From assembly GCA_947460975.1 (NCBI GenBank), contig CANHGO010000003.1:112517-176516 (forward strand): a stretch of 64,000 nt of DNA, written 5' to 3'. This document shows positions 38,882 through 48,360 of this stretch, piece after piece (positions within the stretch are counted from its first letter, which is position 1; each line of letters begins with the position of its first letter). The DNA is from Cytophagaceae bacterium (lineage in GTDB: Bacteria; Bacteroidota; Bacteroidia; Cytophagales; Spirosomataceae). The notes under the pieces were generated by a model. That model had not been told where the DNA came from and did not search any database. It saw only the letters and a list, made by a program, of their open reading frames with translations. Made by a program: the position numbers and the translations under genes.

Positions 38882-38902
38882 ACCGGAAAGCTATTTTCCG
38901 GT
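38882..38902. repeat. Inverted repeat (short hairpin)
   Basis: ACCGGAAA-GCTAT-TTTCCGGT. Confidence 0.6.
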
Positions 38903-38933
38903 AAAATCATTCTGACTCTCAGTTATGGTTTTA

Positions 38934-38966
38934 AGCTTTACCAACTTTTTAAAAGTTGGTAAAGCT
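38934..38966. repeat. 33-bp palindrome upstream of ggt
   Basis: AGCTTTACCAACTTTT-T-AAAAGTTGGTAAAGCT; perfect 16-nt arms around one central T. Confidence 0.85.
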
Positions 38967-39008
38967 AGCGAAATTAAATTATCTTAGAGGTACAAAAACT
39001 GATAATCT

Positions 39009-40697
39009 ATGAAGTACTATTTACTATTTTTCTTATTGCCTTTCGCACTTTTTTCACAGGACAGACCTTATGGAAAATTATGGGCGACTCGATCTCAAGT
39101 GATCGCTCAGAATGGAATGGCGGCAACTTCACATCCCTTATCGACCCAAGTGGCACTTGACGTTTTAAAGGCTGGAGGCAATGCTATTGACGCTGCCATC
39201 GCTGCCAATGCGATGGAAGGTGTTGTGGAACCGCATGTGAACGGAATCGGAGGGGATTTATTTGCCATTGTTTGGGATGCTAAATCCAAAAAGCTTTACG
39301 GGCTGAATGGCTCGGGAAGATCACCTAAATCGTTGACCTTAGCCGAATTTAAAAAGCGTGGCCTCAAATATATTCCATCCACGGGTCCTTTGCCTGTCAG
39401 TGTTCCGGGTTGCGTGGATGCCTGGTTTGAACTACATAAAAAGTTTGGCTCTATGCCTATGAATAAGGTCCTAGAAAAAGCTGTTTCATATGCAAGAAAT
39501 GGCTTCCCCGTGCATGGAGAATTAGGTTCTGCCTTAGCTAGGGTTCAGGCCAATTATGGGAAATACCCGAATGTGGACAAGCATTATTATCCAAATGGCA
39601 AGGTGGCCGGAGAAGGGGATATCTTCAAAAATCCTAATTTAGCCAATACCCTTGAACGTTTAGGAAAGGAAGGCCGAGATGTATTTTACAATGGAGACAT
39701 GGCTAAAACCATGGATGCTTTCATGAAAAAAAATGGAGGGTTTTTGAGTTATGAAGACTTAGCTTCGCATACTTCAACATGGGTTGACCCGGTTTCGGTC
39801 AATTACCGTGGCTATGATGTATGGGAATTGCCGCCCAATGGCCAAGGAATCGCGGCTTTACAGATGTTGAATATCTTAGAAGGATATGATTTTTCTAAAA
39901 TCAAAGTAGGAAGCGCGGAACATATTCACCTGTTTACGGAGGCTAAAAAATTGGTTTTTGAAGATAGAGCCAAGTATTATGCGGATATGGACTTTGCCAA
40001 AATCCCCGTAAAAAGTTTAATTTCTAAAGAATATGCTGCAGAAAGACGTAAGTTGATCAACCCAAATCGCGCATCAAAACACTTCGATGCTGGAAATCCT
40101 GCATTAAAAGATGGGGATACGATTTACTTGACGGTGGCCGACAAAGATGGCAATATGGTATCTTTAATTCAAAGCAATTATCGGGGTTTTGGATCGGGTA
40201 TGATGCCAGATGGTTTAGGATTTATGTTCCAAGATCGCGGAGAGATGTATAGCCTGAAAGAAGGCGAGAATAATACTTATGCGCCTGGAAAGAGGCCATT
40301 CCATACGATTATCCCTGCTTTTATGACGAAGGATGGTCAGCCAATCATGTCTTTTGGCGTGATGGGTGGTGCATTCCAACCTATGGGGCACACACAAATT
40401 GTGATGAATGTAGTGGATTTTGGTATGAACGTTCAAGAGGCTGGCGACTTTCCTAGGATTAATCACGAGGGTTCTTCGGAGCCCACGGGGGAGGTTATGG
40501 AGCCAACAGGCGGTATGATTACGCTTGAAAGCGGATATCCATATGAAGTAATACGGGAGCTTTTGCAGAAAGGACATCAAGTTGGTTATATGGCTGGAAT
40601 TTATGGGGGATACCAATGTATTCGCTATGATCCAATCCGAAAAGTATATTTTGGCGGAACAGAATCTAGGAAAGATGGGCAGGCCGCAGGATATTAA
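39009..40697 (+). CDS. ggt: Gamma-glutamyltransferase
   Basis: GGNAIDAAIAANAMEGVVEPHVNGIGGDLFAIVWDAKSKKLYGLNGSGRSP; DGDTIYLTVADKDGNMVSLIQSNYRGFGSGM. Confidence 0.93.
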   Translation: MKYYLLFFLLPFALFSQDRPYGKLWATRSQVIAQNGMAATSHPLSTQVALDVLKAGGNAIDAAIAANAMEGVVEPHVNGIGGDLFAIVWDAKSKKLYGLNGSGRSPKSLTLAEFKKRGLKYIPSTGPLPVSVPGCVDAWFELHKKFGSMPMNKVLEKAVSYARNGFPVHGELGSALARVQANYGKYPNVDKHYYPNGKVAGEGDIFKNPNLANTLERLGKEGRDVFYNGDMAKTMDAFMKKNGGFLSYEDLASHTSTWVDPVSVNYRGYDVWELPPNGQGIAALQMLNILEGYDFSKIKVGSAEHIHLFTEAKKLVFEDRAKYYADMDFAKIPVKSLISKEYAAERRKLINPNRASKHFDAGNPALKDGDTIYLTVADKDGNMVSLIQSNYRGFGSGMMPDGLGFMFQDRGEMYSLKEGENNTYAPGKRPFHTIIPAFMTKDGQPIMSFGVMGGAFQPMGHTQIVMNVVDFGMNVQEAGDFPRINHEGSSEPTGEVMEPTGGMITLESGYPYEVIRELLQKGHQVGYMAGIYGGYQCIRYDPIRKVYFGGTESRKDGQAAGY

Positions 40698-40702
40698 TAG
40701 GT

Positions 40703-41788
40703 ATGCAAGAAATCAGATTTGACAAAATTTTTACCGGTTCAGAATGGATTCGAGATAAGTCAATTGTCATCGAGTACGGAAGGATTGCCAAGTTTGCTCC
40801 AGGCGATGGCGAGGGAGCTAAAAATGGCTTTTTATGCGCTGGATTTGTAGACCTTCAGCTGTATGGAGGAGGAGGAAAATTATTTTCAAACCAAGCAACT
40901 ACGGAGTGCATTAGGTCAACTTTCGAGGAACATATTAAAACAGGAACGGTTGCCTTTCAAATCACTTTAAACTGTTCGCCCAAAACGACCATGTCACAAG
41001 CGATCCAAGCTTGTAAAAATTACCAAGGGAAAGGGCTTGTCGGCCTACATTTAGAAGGACCTTTTTTTAATCCGGTTCGTCGGGGTGCACACCAAGAAAC
41101 ATTCGTTCAAAAGCCGGATATGGCTTTTATCGAGTCGTTAATTTCGGAGACCGTTGGCCTGCCTACTTATTTGACCATTGCCCCAGAAATGTTTGAATCT
41201 TCAGTTTTAAATCGTTTGATTGAGAGCCCCATCATGGTTTCCATTGGGCATTCTGAGGCGAGTTTTGAGCAGGCAAATGCGGCAATTAATCAAGGAATTT
41301 CAAGAATCACCCATTTGTTTAATGCCATGTCCCAATGGCAAAGTAGGGCTTTGGGTATCGTAGGGGCTAGTTTTTCCTCCGATGCGTGGACGAGTATAAT
41401 CGTTGACGGTCTACATTGCGATTTCGAATCGGTCAAATTAGCCAAAAAACTCAAAGGGGATCGCTTGTTTTTAATTACGGATGCCGTGACCAACGACGTG
41501 TCGGGACCTTATTTTTTCTCGCAGACAGAGGGCCGATTTACCAATGATGCGGGGACATTATCAGGGTCAAGTTTAACGATGCAAGAAGCTGTTCAAAATT
41601 GCGTAGAAAAAGCCAATATTTCTTTGGAAGAGGCGATTAGGATGGCCACTATTTACCCGGCAAAAGTCGCTAATCTAGATCAAGATTTAGGAAGTATAGA
41701 GGAAGGCAAACGAGCTTGTTTCATTCATTTTTCAGATGACCTCACAATCCAACAAGTTTGGTATGATGGTGAACCCTGTATAAATTAG
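40703..41788 (+). CDS. nagA: N-acetylglucosamine-6-phosphate deacetylase
   Basis: CAGFVDLQLYGGGGKLF; GLHLEGPFFNPVRRGAHQE; ITHLFNAMSQWQSRALGIVGA; LFLITDAV. Confidence 0.92.
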   Translation: MQEIRFDKIFTGSEWIRDKSIVIEYGRIAKFAPGDGEGAKNGFLCAGFVDLQLYGGGGKLFSNQATTECIRSTFEEHIKTGTVAFQITLNCSPKTTMSQAIQACKNYQGKGLVGLHLEGPFFNPVRRGAHQETFVQKPDMAFIESLISETVGLPTYLTIAPEMFESSVLNRLIESPIMVSIGHSEASFEQANAAINQGISRITHLFNAMSQWQSRALGIVGASFSSDAWTSIIVDGLHCDFESVKLAKKLKGDRLFLITDAVTNDVSGPYFFSQTEGRFTNDAGTLSGSSLTMQEAVQNCVEKANISLEEAIRMATIYPAKVANLDQDLGSIEEGKRACFIHFSDDLTIQQVWYDGEPCIN

Positions 41789-41792
41789 TAGT

Positions 41793-42938
41793 ATGATCAC
41801 ATTTCCATCTAAGCAACCTTTTGTTGCAACGACCATATTTACCAAAATGTCTCAAATGGCCTCAGATGAAGGGGCCTTAAATTTGGCCCAAGGATTTCCG
41901 AGTTTCGATTGCTCTGAAGGACTACAGGATTTGCTTAGATTTTATTCCAAAGGGCACAATCAATATGCGCCCATGGCCGGCGTTCCAGTCCTAAAAAGCA
42001 GTATTGCTGCTAAAACGGAATCATTTTATGGTATTTCGCTCGATGCCAACACGGAAGTGACCGTTGTCTCTGGAGCGACTGAAGCTATTTTCGCTTCGAT
42101 CCATTGCTGTGTTTTTCCTGGCGACGAAGTGATCATGTTTGATCCGTCGTATGACGCCTATGATCCTATTGTCCGATTAGCTGGTGGAATCCCTATTCAT
42201 ATTTCTTTAAAGGCATCCAATGGTTACCGCATCGATTGGGATGAATTAGCGCGCAAGATTACGCCTAAAACGAAGGCCATTATGGTTAATTCGCCTCATA
42301 ATCCGACAGGCTCGATTTGGGACCCTTCGGATTTAGATGCTTTTGCCAATGTCATTAAAGGGACCCAAATTTTAATTGTTTCAGATGAAGTATATGAGCA
42401 TATTGTTTTTGATGGTGCTTCGCATGCCAGTGTTTTGTTGCATCCCGAATTGAGAAAAAGAAGTTTTGTTTGTGGTTCTTTTGGCAAAACTTTTCATGTA
42501 ACAGGTTGGAAAATGGGCTATTGCCTAGCCCCACCATTTTTAACGGCAGAGTTTAGGAAATTACACCAATGGGTTACTTTTTCGAGTGCCACTCCTTTGC
42601 AATATGCGCTATCGGAGTACTTAAAAGATCCCAATAATTACCTTTCATTAAGTTCTTTTTATCAAAAAAAGCGCGATTTGTTTGCCAGTTTTTTTGTCAA
42701 TTCTAGATGGAAAATTTTACCAAGCCACGGAAGCTTTTTTCAATGCTTAGATTACAGCGCGATAACGGATGAAAAGGATGTTGACCTAGCCGACCGATAT
42801 ACCAAAGAATTAAAAGTAGCGTCTATCCCAGTTTCAGTCTTCTATGAAACCCCTCCAGAAGATAAGATATTGCGGTTTTGCTTTGCTAAAGATGATGCCA
42901 TGCTGGAAGAAGCGGGACGAAAATTGGCCGCCTTATAG
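41793..42938 (+). CDS. PLP-dependent aminotransferase (methionine/kynurenine aminotransferase-like)
   Basis: TIFTKMSQMASDEGALNLAQGFPSFDC; MVNSPHNPTGSIW; SDEVYEHIVFDG; SFGKTFHVTGWKMGYC (PLP lysine). Confidence 0.9.
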   Translation: MITFPSKQPFVATTIFTKMSQMASDEGALNLAQGFPSFDCSEGLQDLLRFYSKGHNQYAPMAGVPVLKSSIAAKTESFYGISLDANTEVTVVSGATEAIFASIHCCVFPGDEVIMFDPSYDAYDPIVRLAGGIPIHISLKASNGYRIDWDELARKITPKTKAIMVNSPHNPTGSIWDPSDLDAFANVIKGTQILIVSDEVYEHIVFDGASHASVLLHPELRKRSFVCGSFGKTFHVTGWKMGYCLAPPFLTAEFRKLHQWVTFSSATPLQYALSEYLKDPNNYLSLSSFYQKKRDLFASFFVNSRWKILPSHGSFFQCLDYSAITDEKDVDLADRYTKELKVASIPVSVFYETPPEDKILRFCFAKDDAMLEEAGRKLAAL

Positions 42939-44078
42939 GTATTTTAGGGCTATTTCCTCTCCCAATTGTTCTAAATAAATGGCTGCATTTTCCATTGAAT
43001 CTTTCGCATTTTTCGCCTTAGATAGGACTGAATACACCTCCTTTGAATCAAAAAATATTGGCAATTTTTCCGGATCTTCAAAAACACCACAAACCAGAAT
43101 CGCTTGTTTGAATTGTTTGTCGCACCGAGCAATTACTTGTGAAATCAATTTGCCTCCCCAGGTTTGTCCATCTATTTTTCCTTCTCCTGTAATGACGTAA
43201 TCAGCCTTTTTTACAGCTCGATCAAAATGAATTTTAGTTAATAACCATTCCGCCCCCATCGCGATTTCAGCTTGTAAAAAATAAATGGCACCCGCACCTA
43301 AACCGCCAGCAGCGCCTGCACCTTTCATCTCGCCAATGATCCCTTTTTCTGTTTGGCCAATTAATTTTTGTATATTAATTAGACCTTTGTCTAAATATTT
43401 AATCATTTCGGCATTTGCTCCTTTTTGTTTGGCAAATACATGAGCGGCACCTTCTTTTCCGGCCAATGGATTTTGTACGTCGGTGATTACTTTAAATTTT
43501 ATGGAATGGATTTTACTGATCAATGGGCTAGGAATAATGGAATCGATGAGGGGCAAACTTTCGCCTATCGCTTTTAGTTCTTCTTGGTCTTTGTTTAAAA
43601 ATTTAAATCCTAAAGCCTCTGCCATACCGATTCCGGCATCATTGGTTGCTGATCCGCCAATCGTTAAAACTATTTCGGTGGCCCCTTTTTCAATGGCGTC
43701 CAGAATGAGTTCTCCCGTACCAAATGTGCTGGTTAAATAAGGATTTCTTTCTTTGGTTTTTAAAAGCTCTATGCCAGAGGCTCTTGACATTTCGATGTAG
43801 GCTATTTTCTGATCAGCCAGCCATAGGTAGTTGGCCTCAATGGGTCTAAACAAAGGATCATTCACCTTTTTTTGAATCCATTCCCCACCATGAATGGTTT
43901 TAATGACTTCTAAAGTGCCTTCTCCTCCATCTGCTAAGGGCATCAACTGAATAACGGATTTGGGCCTTCGCCTTTTTATGCCAATTTCCAAAGCCTCGCA
44001 AACTTGTTGGGCCGTGAGGGAATCTTTAAACTTATCTGGGCAAATTAGAATGTTCATATAATCGTAATGATGACCCAA
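42933..44078 (-). CDS. Glycerate kinase
   Basis: LICPDKFKDSLTAQQVCEALEIGIKRR; PLADGGEGTLEV; LTIGGSATNDAGIGMAEALG; ITGEGKIDGQTWGGK. Confidence 0.93.
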   Translation of the reverse strand: MGHHYDYMNILICPDKFKDSLTAQQVCEALEIGIKRRRPKSVIQLMPLADGGEGTLEVIKTIHGGEWIQKKVNDPLFRPIEANYLWLADQKIAYIEMSRASGIELLKTKERNPYLTSTFGTGELILDAIEKGATEIVLTIGGSATNDAGIGMAEALGFKFLNKDQEELKAIGESLPLIDSIIPSPLISKIHSIKFKVITDVQNPLAGKEGAAHVFAKQKGANAEMIKYLDKGLINIQKLIGQTEKGIIGEMKGAGAAGGLGAGAIYFLQAEIAMGAEWLLTKIHFDRAVKKADYVITGEGKIDGQTWGGKLISQVIARCDKQFKQAILVCGVFEDPEKLPIFFDSKEVYSVLSKAKNAKDSMENAAIYLEQLGEEIALKYL

Positions 44079-44094
44079 TTTACGTACAATTCTT

Positions 44095-44102
44095 TACTTT
44101 TG
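44095..44102 (+). promoter_or_regulatory. Candidate -7 element
   Basis: TACTTTTG matches TAnnTTTG, 17 nt upstream of the 44120 start. Confidence 0.4.
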
Positions 44103-44119
44103 TATTCTACAAAATATTT

Positions 44120-44503
44120 ATGAAAGCCATATTCTTCTCTCTTTGTGTTATTTTTCTACTGGCCTCTTGTACCCATAAACCGGATTTAAATGGCCTAGAT
44201 GTGGCATTATTTAAAAATGATCGTGGCGCTTGTAAAGGAGATCGACTACAACAAATGGCTTGGTTGAAGGCCAATAAAGTGACTTGGAAAGGGGTGAGCT
44301 CTAACGATGTGGAAGCTATTTTAGGGAAACCAGATATCCAGCAATTAGCCGACCGAAACCAAGAATATTATATTTATTTTCTGGAACGGGGTGAGCATTG
44401 TGCTAAAATCACTAATCCTTCCCAAGCAAAAACCATGGCTTTTCGATTTTCCGCGATTGGCTTAGCGACCGAAATCACCTTTCAAAATGGATTGCCAGAT
44501 TGA
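44120..44503 (+). CDS. Small putative lipoprotein, BamE/SmpA-like
   Basis: LLASCTHKP lipobox; WKGVSSNDVEAILGKPDIQQLADRNQEYYIYFLERGEHC resembles SmpA/OmlA-type repeats. Family assignment is weak. Confidence 0.6.
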   Translation: MKAIFFSLCVIFLLASCTHKPDLNGLDVALFKNDRGACKGDRLQQMAWLKANKVTWKGVSSNDVEAILGKPDIQQLADRNQEYYIYFLERGEHCAKITNPSQAKTMAFRFSAIGLATEITFQNGLPD

Positions 44504-44510
44504 TTAGAGG

Positions 44511-44849
44511 CTATTTCGTGAATAGGCCGACCAAGCTATTCGAGATTCCAAGAATAAAACTGAAAATGAGCGGGGCGATAAATCCTGTCACATGAAATCC
44601 TGTAATATAATGGGCGACTAAATACACAAGTCCCACATTGATAACTAAGGAGAACAAACCTAAGGTGATAAATGTGATCGGGAAACTGATTATTTTAAGG
44701 ACGGGCTTCACAAAAGAATTCAAAAATCCCATCGCCAAGGCTACCCAAAGCGCTACCGTAAATCCATCCACCGTGATTCCTTTGAGGTATCTTGGGATGA
44801 CCATCACAACGATGGCGATAACGATGTAGCGTATAATGAATCCGATCAT
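44511..44849 (-). CDS. Phage holin family / YvlD-like small membrane protein
   Basis: MIGFIIRYIVIAIVVMVIPRYLKGITVDGFTVALWVALAMGFLNSFVKPVLKIISFPITFITLGLFSLVINVGLVYLVAHYITGF. Start moved to the internal Met at 44849, because the upstream 41 codons lie in hisIE antiphase. Confidence 0.8.
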   Translation of the reverse strand: MIGFIIRYIVIAIVVMVIPRYLKGITVDGFTVALWVALAMGFLNSFVKPVLKIISFPITFITLGLFSLVINVGLVYLVAHYITGFHVTGFIAPLIFSFILGISNSLVGLFTK

Positions 44850-44850
44850 A

Positions 44851-45447
44851 TTATTTTTGATGTCTTTCTTGTAGCAATTTAATGACTTCTTCCAAGCCGA
44901 TGCCTCGGTCTTCCAACAAGACCAATAGGTGAAATAGTAAATCAGCGGCTTCTCCTTTGAACAATTCATCATTCTTCATTAAGGCTTCTATTACTAATTC
45001 AACGGCCTCTTCCCCTACTTTTTGGGCAATTTTATGTGTACCTTTTTGGAATAAGGAGGCTGTATATGATTTCTCAGCAGTCTCATTTTTTCTAGATCGA
45101 ATGACATGCTTTAGGTAATCTAACCATGCCGCATTATCTTGATTAGACTCGTTGAAACAAGTATCTGCTCCCGTGTGGCAGGTTGGCCCCTCCGGATTTG
45201 CTTGAATTAAAATGGTATCTTGATCACAATCCACGAGGATGTTGACGACCTGTAAATAATTTTCAGACGTTTCCCCTTTGGTCCACAAACGATTTTTTGA
45301 TCGGGAAAAAAAAGTCACCCTTTTCTCTGCGATCGTTTTAAGATAAGCCTTTTCATTCATGTAGCCTAGCATCAACACTTTTTGTGTTTTGGCATCTTGT
45401 ATGATGGCTGGAATTAGGCCCTTAGAAAAATCAGGTTGTTGGTTCAT
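44851..45447 (-). CDS. hisIE: Bifunctional phosphoribosyl-AMP cyclohydrolase/phosphoribosyl-ATP diphosphatase
   Basis: VLMLGYMNEKAYLKTIAEKRVTFFSRSKNRLWTKGETS; CDQDTILIQANPEGPTCHTGADTCF; HisE domain at the C-terminus. Confidence 0.95.
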   Translation of the reverse strand: MNQQPDFSKGLIPAIIQDAKTQKVLMLGYMNEKAYLKTIAEKRVTFFSRSKNRLWTKGETSENYLQVVNILVDCDQDTILIQANPEGPTCHTGADTCFNESNQDNAAWLDYLKHVIRSRKNETAEKSYTASLFQKGTHKIAQKVGEEAVELVIEALMKNDELFKGEAADLLFHLLVLLEDRGIGLEEVIKLLQERHQK

Positions 45448-45470
45448 AACGTTAATAATCTGTGAATTTA

Positions 45471-46226
45471 TTAAATCCGCATGGGAATTCCTTTTTTGGC
45501 CAAATAATTCTTTAGGGCATTAATTTCAATCTCTTTAAAGTGGAAGATGCTGGCAGCTAATCCTGCATCTGCTTTTCCCAACGTAAATACGTCGTAAAAA
45601 TCTTCCATCGTACCCGCACCACCCGAGGCAATGATGGGAATGGATGCGTTTGTAGATATTTCAGCCGTTAATTTATTGGCAAAACCTGCTTTTGTTCCAT
45701 CCGTATCCATGGAGGTTAATAGAATTTCTCCTGCGCCTCTTTGCTCGACTTCCTTCGCCCATTCAACGGTTTTGATGGGTGTTATATTTCTTCCTCCGTG
45801 AGTATGTACCCAATCGACGCCCTCCACAAATCGGGTATCTATAGCCACAATAATGCATTGTGAGCCAAATTGCAACGCTAACTCGTCGATTAACCCCGGT
45901 CGGCGAACCGCTGAGGAATTAATCGAAACTTTGTCGGCTCCGGCATTTAATAAGGCCGAAACGTCCTCAATAGATCCTATTCCACCGCCAACGGTAAACG
46001 GAATGTTTACTTGTCGGGCTACCTGTCGCACTAATTCTACCAGCGTTTTTCGGTTATCAATGGTCGCGGTGATATCTAAAAAAACTAACTCATCTGCCCC
46101 ATTTTCCGCATAAAATGCACCCAGTTCCACGGGATCTCCAGCATCACGCAAGTCGACAAAATTTGTCCCCTTCACGGTTCTACCTTCTTTAATATCAAGA
46201 CAGGGGATGATTCTTTTTGTTAACAT
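45471..46226 (-). CDS. hisF: Imidazole glycerol phosphate synthase subunit HisF
   Basis: [61 protein letters not shown]. Confidence 0.97.
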   Translation of the reverse strand: MLTKRIIPCLDIKEGRTVKGTNFVDLRDAGDPVELGAFYAENGADELVFLDITATIDNRKTLVELVRQVARQVNIPFTVGGGIGSIEDVSALLNAGADKVSINSSAVRRPGLIDELALQFGSQCIIVAIDTRFVEGVDWVHTHGGRNITPIKTVEWAKEVEQRGAGEILLTSMDTDGTKAGFANKLTAEISTNASIPIIASGGAGTMEDFYDVFTLGKADAGLAASIFHFKEIEINALKNYLAKKGIPMRI

Positions 46227-46954
46227 AACGAGTTATTTGAAAATGAAGCCAATTCATCCAACGTGATCCTGCCTTCATAAAAAGCTTTTCCCACAATGAC
46301 GCCAAAAAGATTCATTTCTTTTAATTGATTCAAATCGCCCATGCTCGCTACCCCACCACTGGCGATGATGTGTAAGCTAGGATTCTGAGTCTGTATTTTT
46401 TCATATAATTCAAAACTGGGGCCTTGCAATAATCCATCTTTAGCTACATCCGTTGAAATAATGTAACGGGCTCCAGCCTTTTCATAATCGCTTAAGAAGT
46501 CAAATATGGAAATATTTGAATTTTCTTGCCAACCCGAAACGGCGATCTGCTCATGGTGAGCATCTGCACCCACAATGATTTTGTCCGCTCCATATTTTTG
46601 GAACCAACCTATCACCATGTCCCTATTTCTAACCGCAATACTTCCAGCCGTTATTTGAGATGCTCCCGCCGAAAAAGCTAAGTCGACCATTTCATCAGAT
46701 TGAACGCCACCACCAAAATCGATTTGCAACGAAGTCCCTTTGGCGATTCGCTCAAGAACATGAATATTCACTATTTTTCTTGCTTTTGCCCCATCTAAAT
46801 CCACTAAGTGCAACCGCTTAATTCCCGCGCCTTCAAATGCCTTGGCTACTTCTAAAGGATCCGAAGAGTACACTTTTTTTTGTGCATAATCACCCTGAGT
46901 CAATCGGACACATTGGCCTTCAATTAAATCTATGGCTGGAATGATTTGGAACAT
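46220..46954 (-). CDS. hisA: HisA phosphoribosylformimino isomerase
   Basis: [54 protein letters not shown]. Confidence 0.96.
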   Translation of the reverse strand: MFQIIPAIDLIEGQCVRLTQGDYAQKKVYSSDPLEVAKAFEGAGIKRLHLVDLDGAKARKIVNIHVLERIAKGTSLQIDFGGGVQSDEMVDLAFSAGASQITAGSIAVRNRDMVIGWFQKYGADKIIVGADAHHEQIAVSGWQENSNISIFDFLSDYEKAGARYIISTDVAKDGLLQGPSFELYEKIQTQNPSLHIIASGGVASMGDLNQLKEMNLFGVIVGKAFYEGRITLDELASFSNNSLC

Positions 46955-46960
46955 AATGGA

Positions 46961-47548
46961 TTATAAATCTAAAAAGTTTTGTATGATTTTTTGGCCTACT
47001 TTCCCACTGATTTCAGCATGAAATTGTGCCGCAAAAAAATTATCCTTTTGTAACATCGCTGAAAAAGGTTGTATATAATCGCAAATGGCCGAGGTATTTT
47101 GATAAACAGGCGCGTAAAATGAGTGAACGAAATAGACAAATTCTGTTTCATTCAAACCTTTCATAAGGTCATTTTCACCCTGGGATTTAATGGAATTCCA
47201 ACCTACGTGCGGAATTTTTAACGTATTGGATTGAAAACGGGTGATGTTTACATCAAAAACACCCATGCAATCCGTATCATTTTCCTCCGAATGTTTACAT
47301 AATAATTGCATACCAATGCAGGTCGCTAATACCGGTTGCTTGAGCGTAGGAATTAATTGATCTAATTTCTTCTCCTTCAAATAGGCCATGGCCGTACTCG
47401 CTTCACCCACACCAGGAAAGATCACTTTATCCGCGGCTTGGATTACTTTTTCATCATCTGTCCATGTATATTTTGCCCCGATTCTATCTAAAGCATACAT
47501 GACCGAAGCCACATTACCCGCATTATATTTAATAATAGCAATGTTCAT
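46961..47548 (-). CDS. hisH: Imidazole glycerol phosphate synthase glutaminase subunit HisH
   Basis: KYNAGNVASVMYALDRIGAKY; VIFPGVGEASTAM; LATCIGMQLLC (nucleophile Cys); AAQFHAEISGKVGQKII. Confidence 0.95.
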   Translation of the reverse strand: MNIAIIKYNAGNVASVMYALDRIGAKYTWTDDEKVIQAADKVIFPGVGEASTAMAYLKEKKLDQLIPTLKQPVLATCIGMQLLCKHSEENDTDCMGVFDVNITRFQSNTLKIPHVGWNSIKSQGENDLMKGLNETEFVYFVHSFYAPVYQNTSAICDYIQPFSAMLQKDNFFAAQFHAEISGKVGQKIIQNFLDL

Positions 47549-47577
47549 ATGGAGAAATTAATGCGCAAAACGCGTTG

Positions 47578-47585
47578 CAAAGGTA
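47578..47585 (-). promoter_or_regulatory. Candidate -7 element upstream of hisH
   Basis: Minus-strand TACCTTTG matches TAnnTTTG; no clear -33 seen. Confidence 0.35.
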
Positions 47586-47603
47586 GGGAAAAGGGCTTGC
47601 ATT

Positions 47604-48311
47604 ATGAAAACTGATGTATCTTTGTTGGCCCAACCCAAGCCCATGCCATTTAGCCGCAAAATGATTATTGAATTTTTATACCTTGTTTGGATGGGGGCTT
47701 TGCCTTTAATTTCAAGTAGCGTTTTAGGCTATTATGCCATTTCTAATCCTGATTTTTTCCAATCTTTAGAGGGCCTTGACTTACTTGTTTTTTGGTGTTT
47801 AGCCATTTTTATAATGGGCCTCGCGTTTAGCCCAACCACTTTTTTTGCCTTATTTACGGGATATATATGGGGTTTAAACGGCATCATCCCCTTAATTGTT
47901 GCGTACTCAATCGCTTCATTGCTTGGTTTTTTTGTCGCTAAATTATTGAAAGGTGAGGCCATTTTATCGTTCATTAAATCAAAATTCAAAGCAGCTTCAT
48001 TTTTAGACCATGTTCAGTCGAATTCATTTTCTTGGGTATTTTTAGCCCGACTATCCCCCGTTTTCCCTTTTGCCATCACGAACGCCATCATGGCATTTTT
48101 AGGCGTAAGTGCCCAGAAATTTTTTATGGCAGGGACATTGGGGATGTTGCCCAGAACCTTGTTGGCCGTTTGGACGGGCATGCAGGCAAAATCCATCGAA
48201 AATTTATGGAATAATCCACAGAGTGCTCATTGGCAAGACTTTGTCAGTCTCGCCCTGTTAGTTTTGTCGGGAGCGGGGATGTTTTATTTAGCAAAAAAAC
48301 ATGCTCATTAA
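47604..48311 (+). CDS. VTT/TVP38/DedA-family membrane protein
   Basis: FFALFTGYIWGLNGIIPLIVAYSIASLLGFFVAKLL; FLARLSPVFPFAITNAIMAFLGVSAQKFFMAGTLGMLPRT. Confidence 0.85.
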   Translation: MKTDVSLLAQPKPMPFSRKMIIEFLYLVWMGALPLISSSVLGYYAISNPDFFQSLEGLDLLVFWCLAIFIMGLAFSPTTFFALFTGYIWGLNGIIPLIVAYSIASLLGFFVAKLLKGEAILSFIKSKFKAASFLDHVQSNSFSWVFLARLSPVFPFAITNAIMAFLGVSAQKFFMAGTLGMLPRTLLAVWTGMQAKSIENLWNNPQSAHWQDFVSLALLVLSGAGMFYLAKKHAH

Positions 48312-48337
48312 AATTCATTGAGAATTTAATGAGCACG
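48301..48337 (-). terminator. Terminator of the minus-strand Dabb gene, overlapping the 3' end of the VTT gene
   Basis: TGCTCATTAAAATTC-ATTGA-GAATTTAATGAGCA stem (one bulge); read on the minus strand it is followed by TGTTTTTTTGC. Confidence 0.65.
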
Positions 48338-48360
48338 TAAGGAAATAATCGGGGTAGCTT

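Noticed and set aside
40215-40616. 133-aa antisense ORF in ggt
   Set aside because: Shadow ORF of a well-supported gene with no domain signal.
44511-44849. Possible prophage signal from the 'phage holin family' protein
   Set aside because: These YvlD-like small membrane proteins are common chromosomal genes, and no other phage gene is nearby.
44850-44972. N-terminal 41-codon extension of the holin-like ORF
   Set aside because: It lies in an alternative frame of hisIE and does not look like a membrane-protein N-terminus; the internal Met at 44849 is more plausible.
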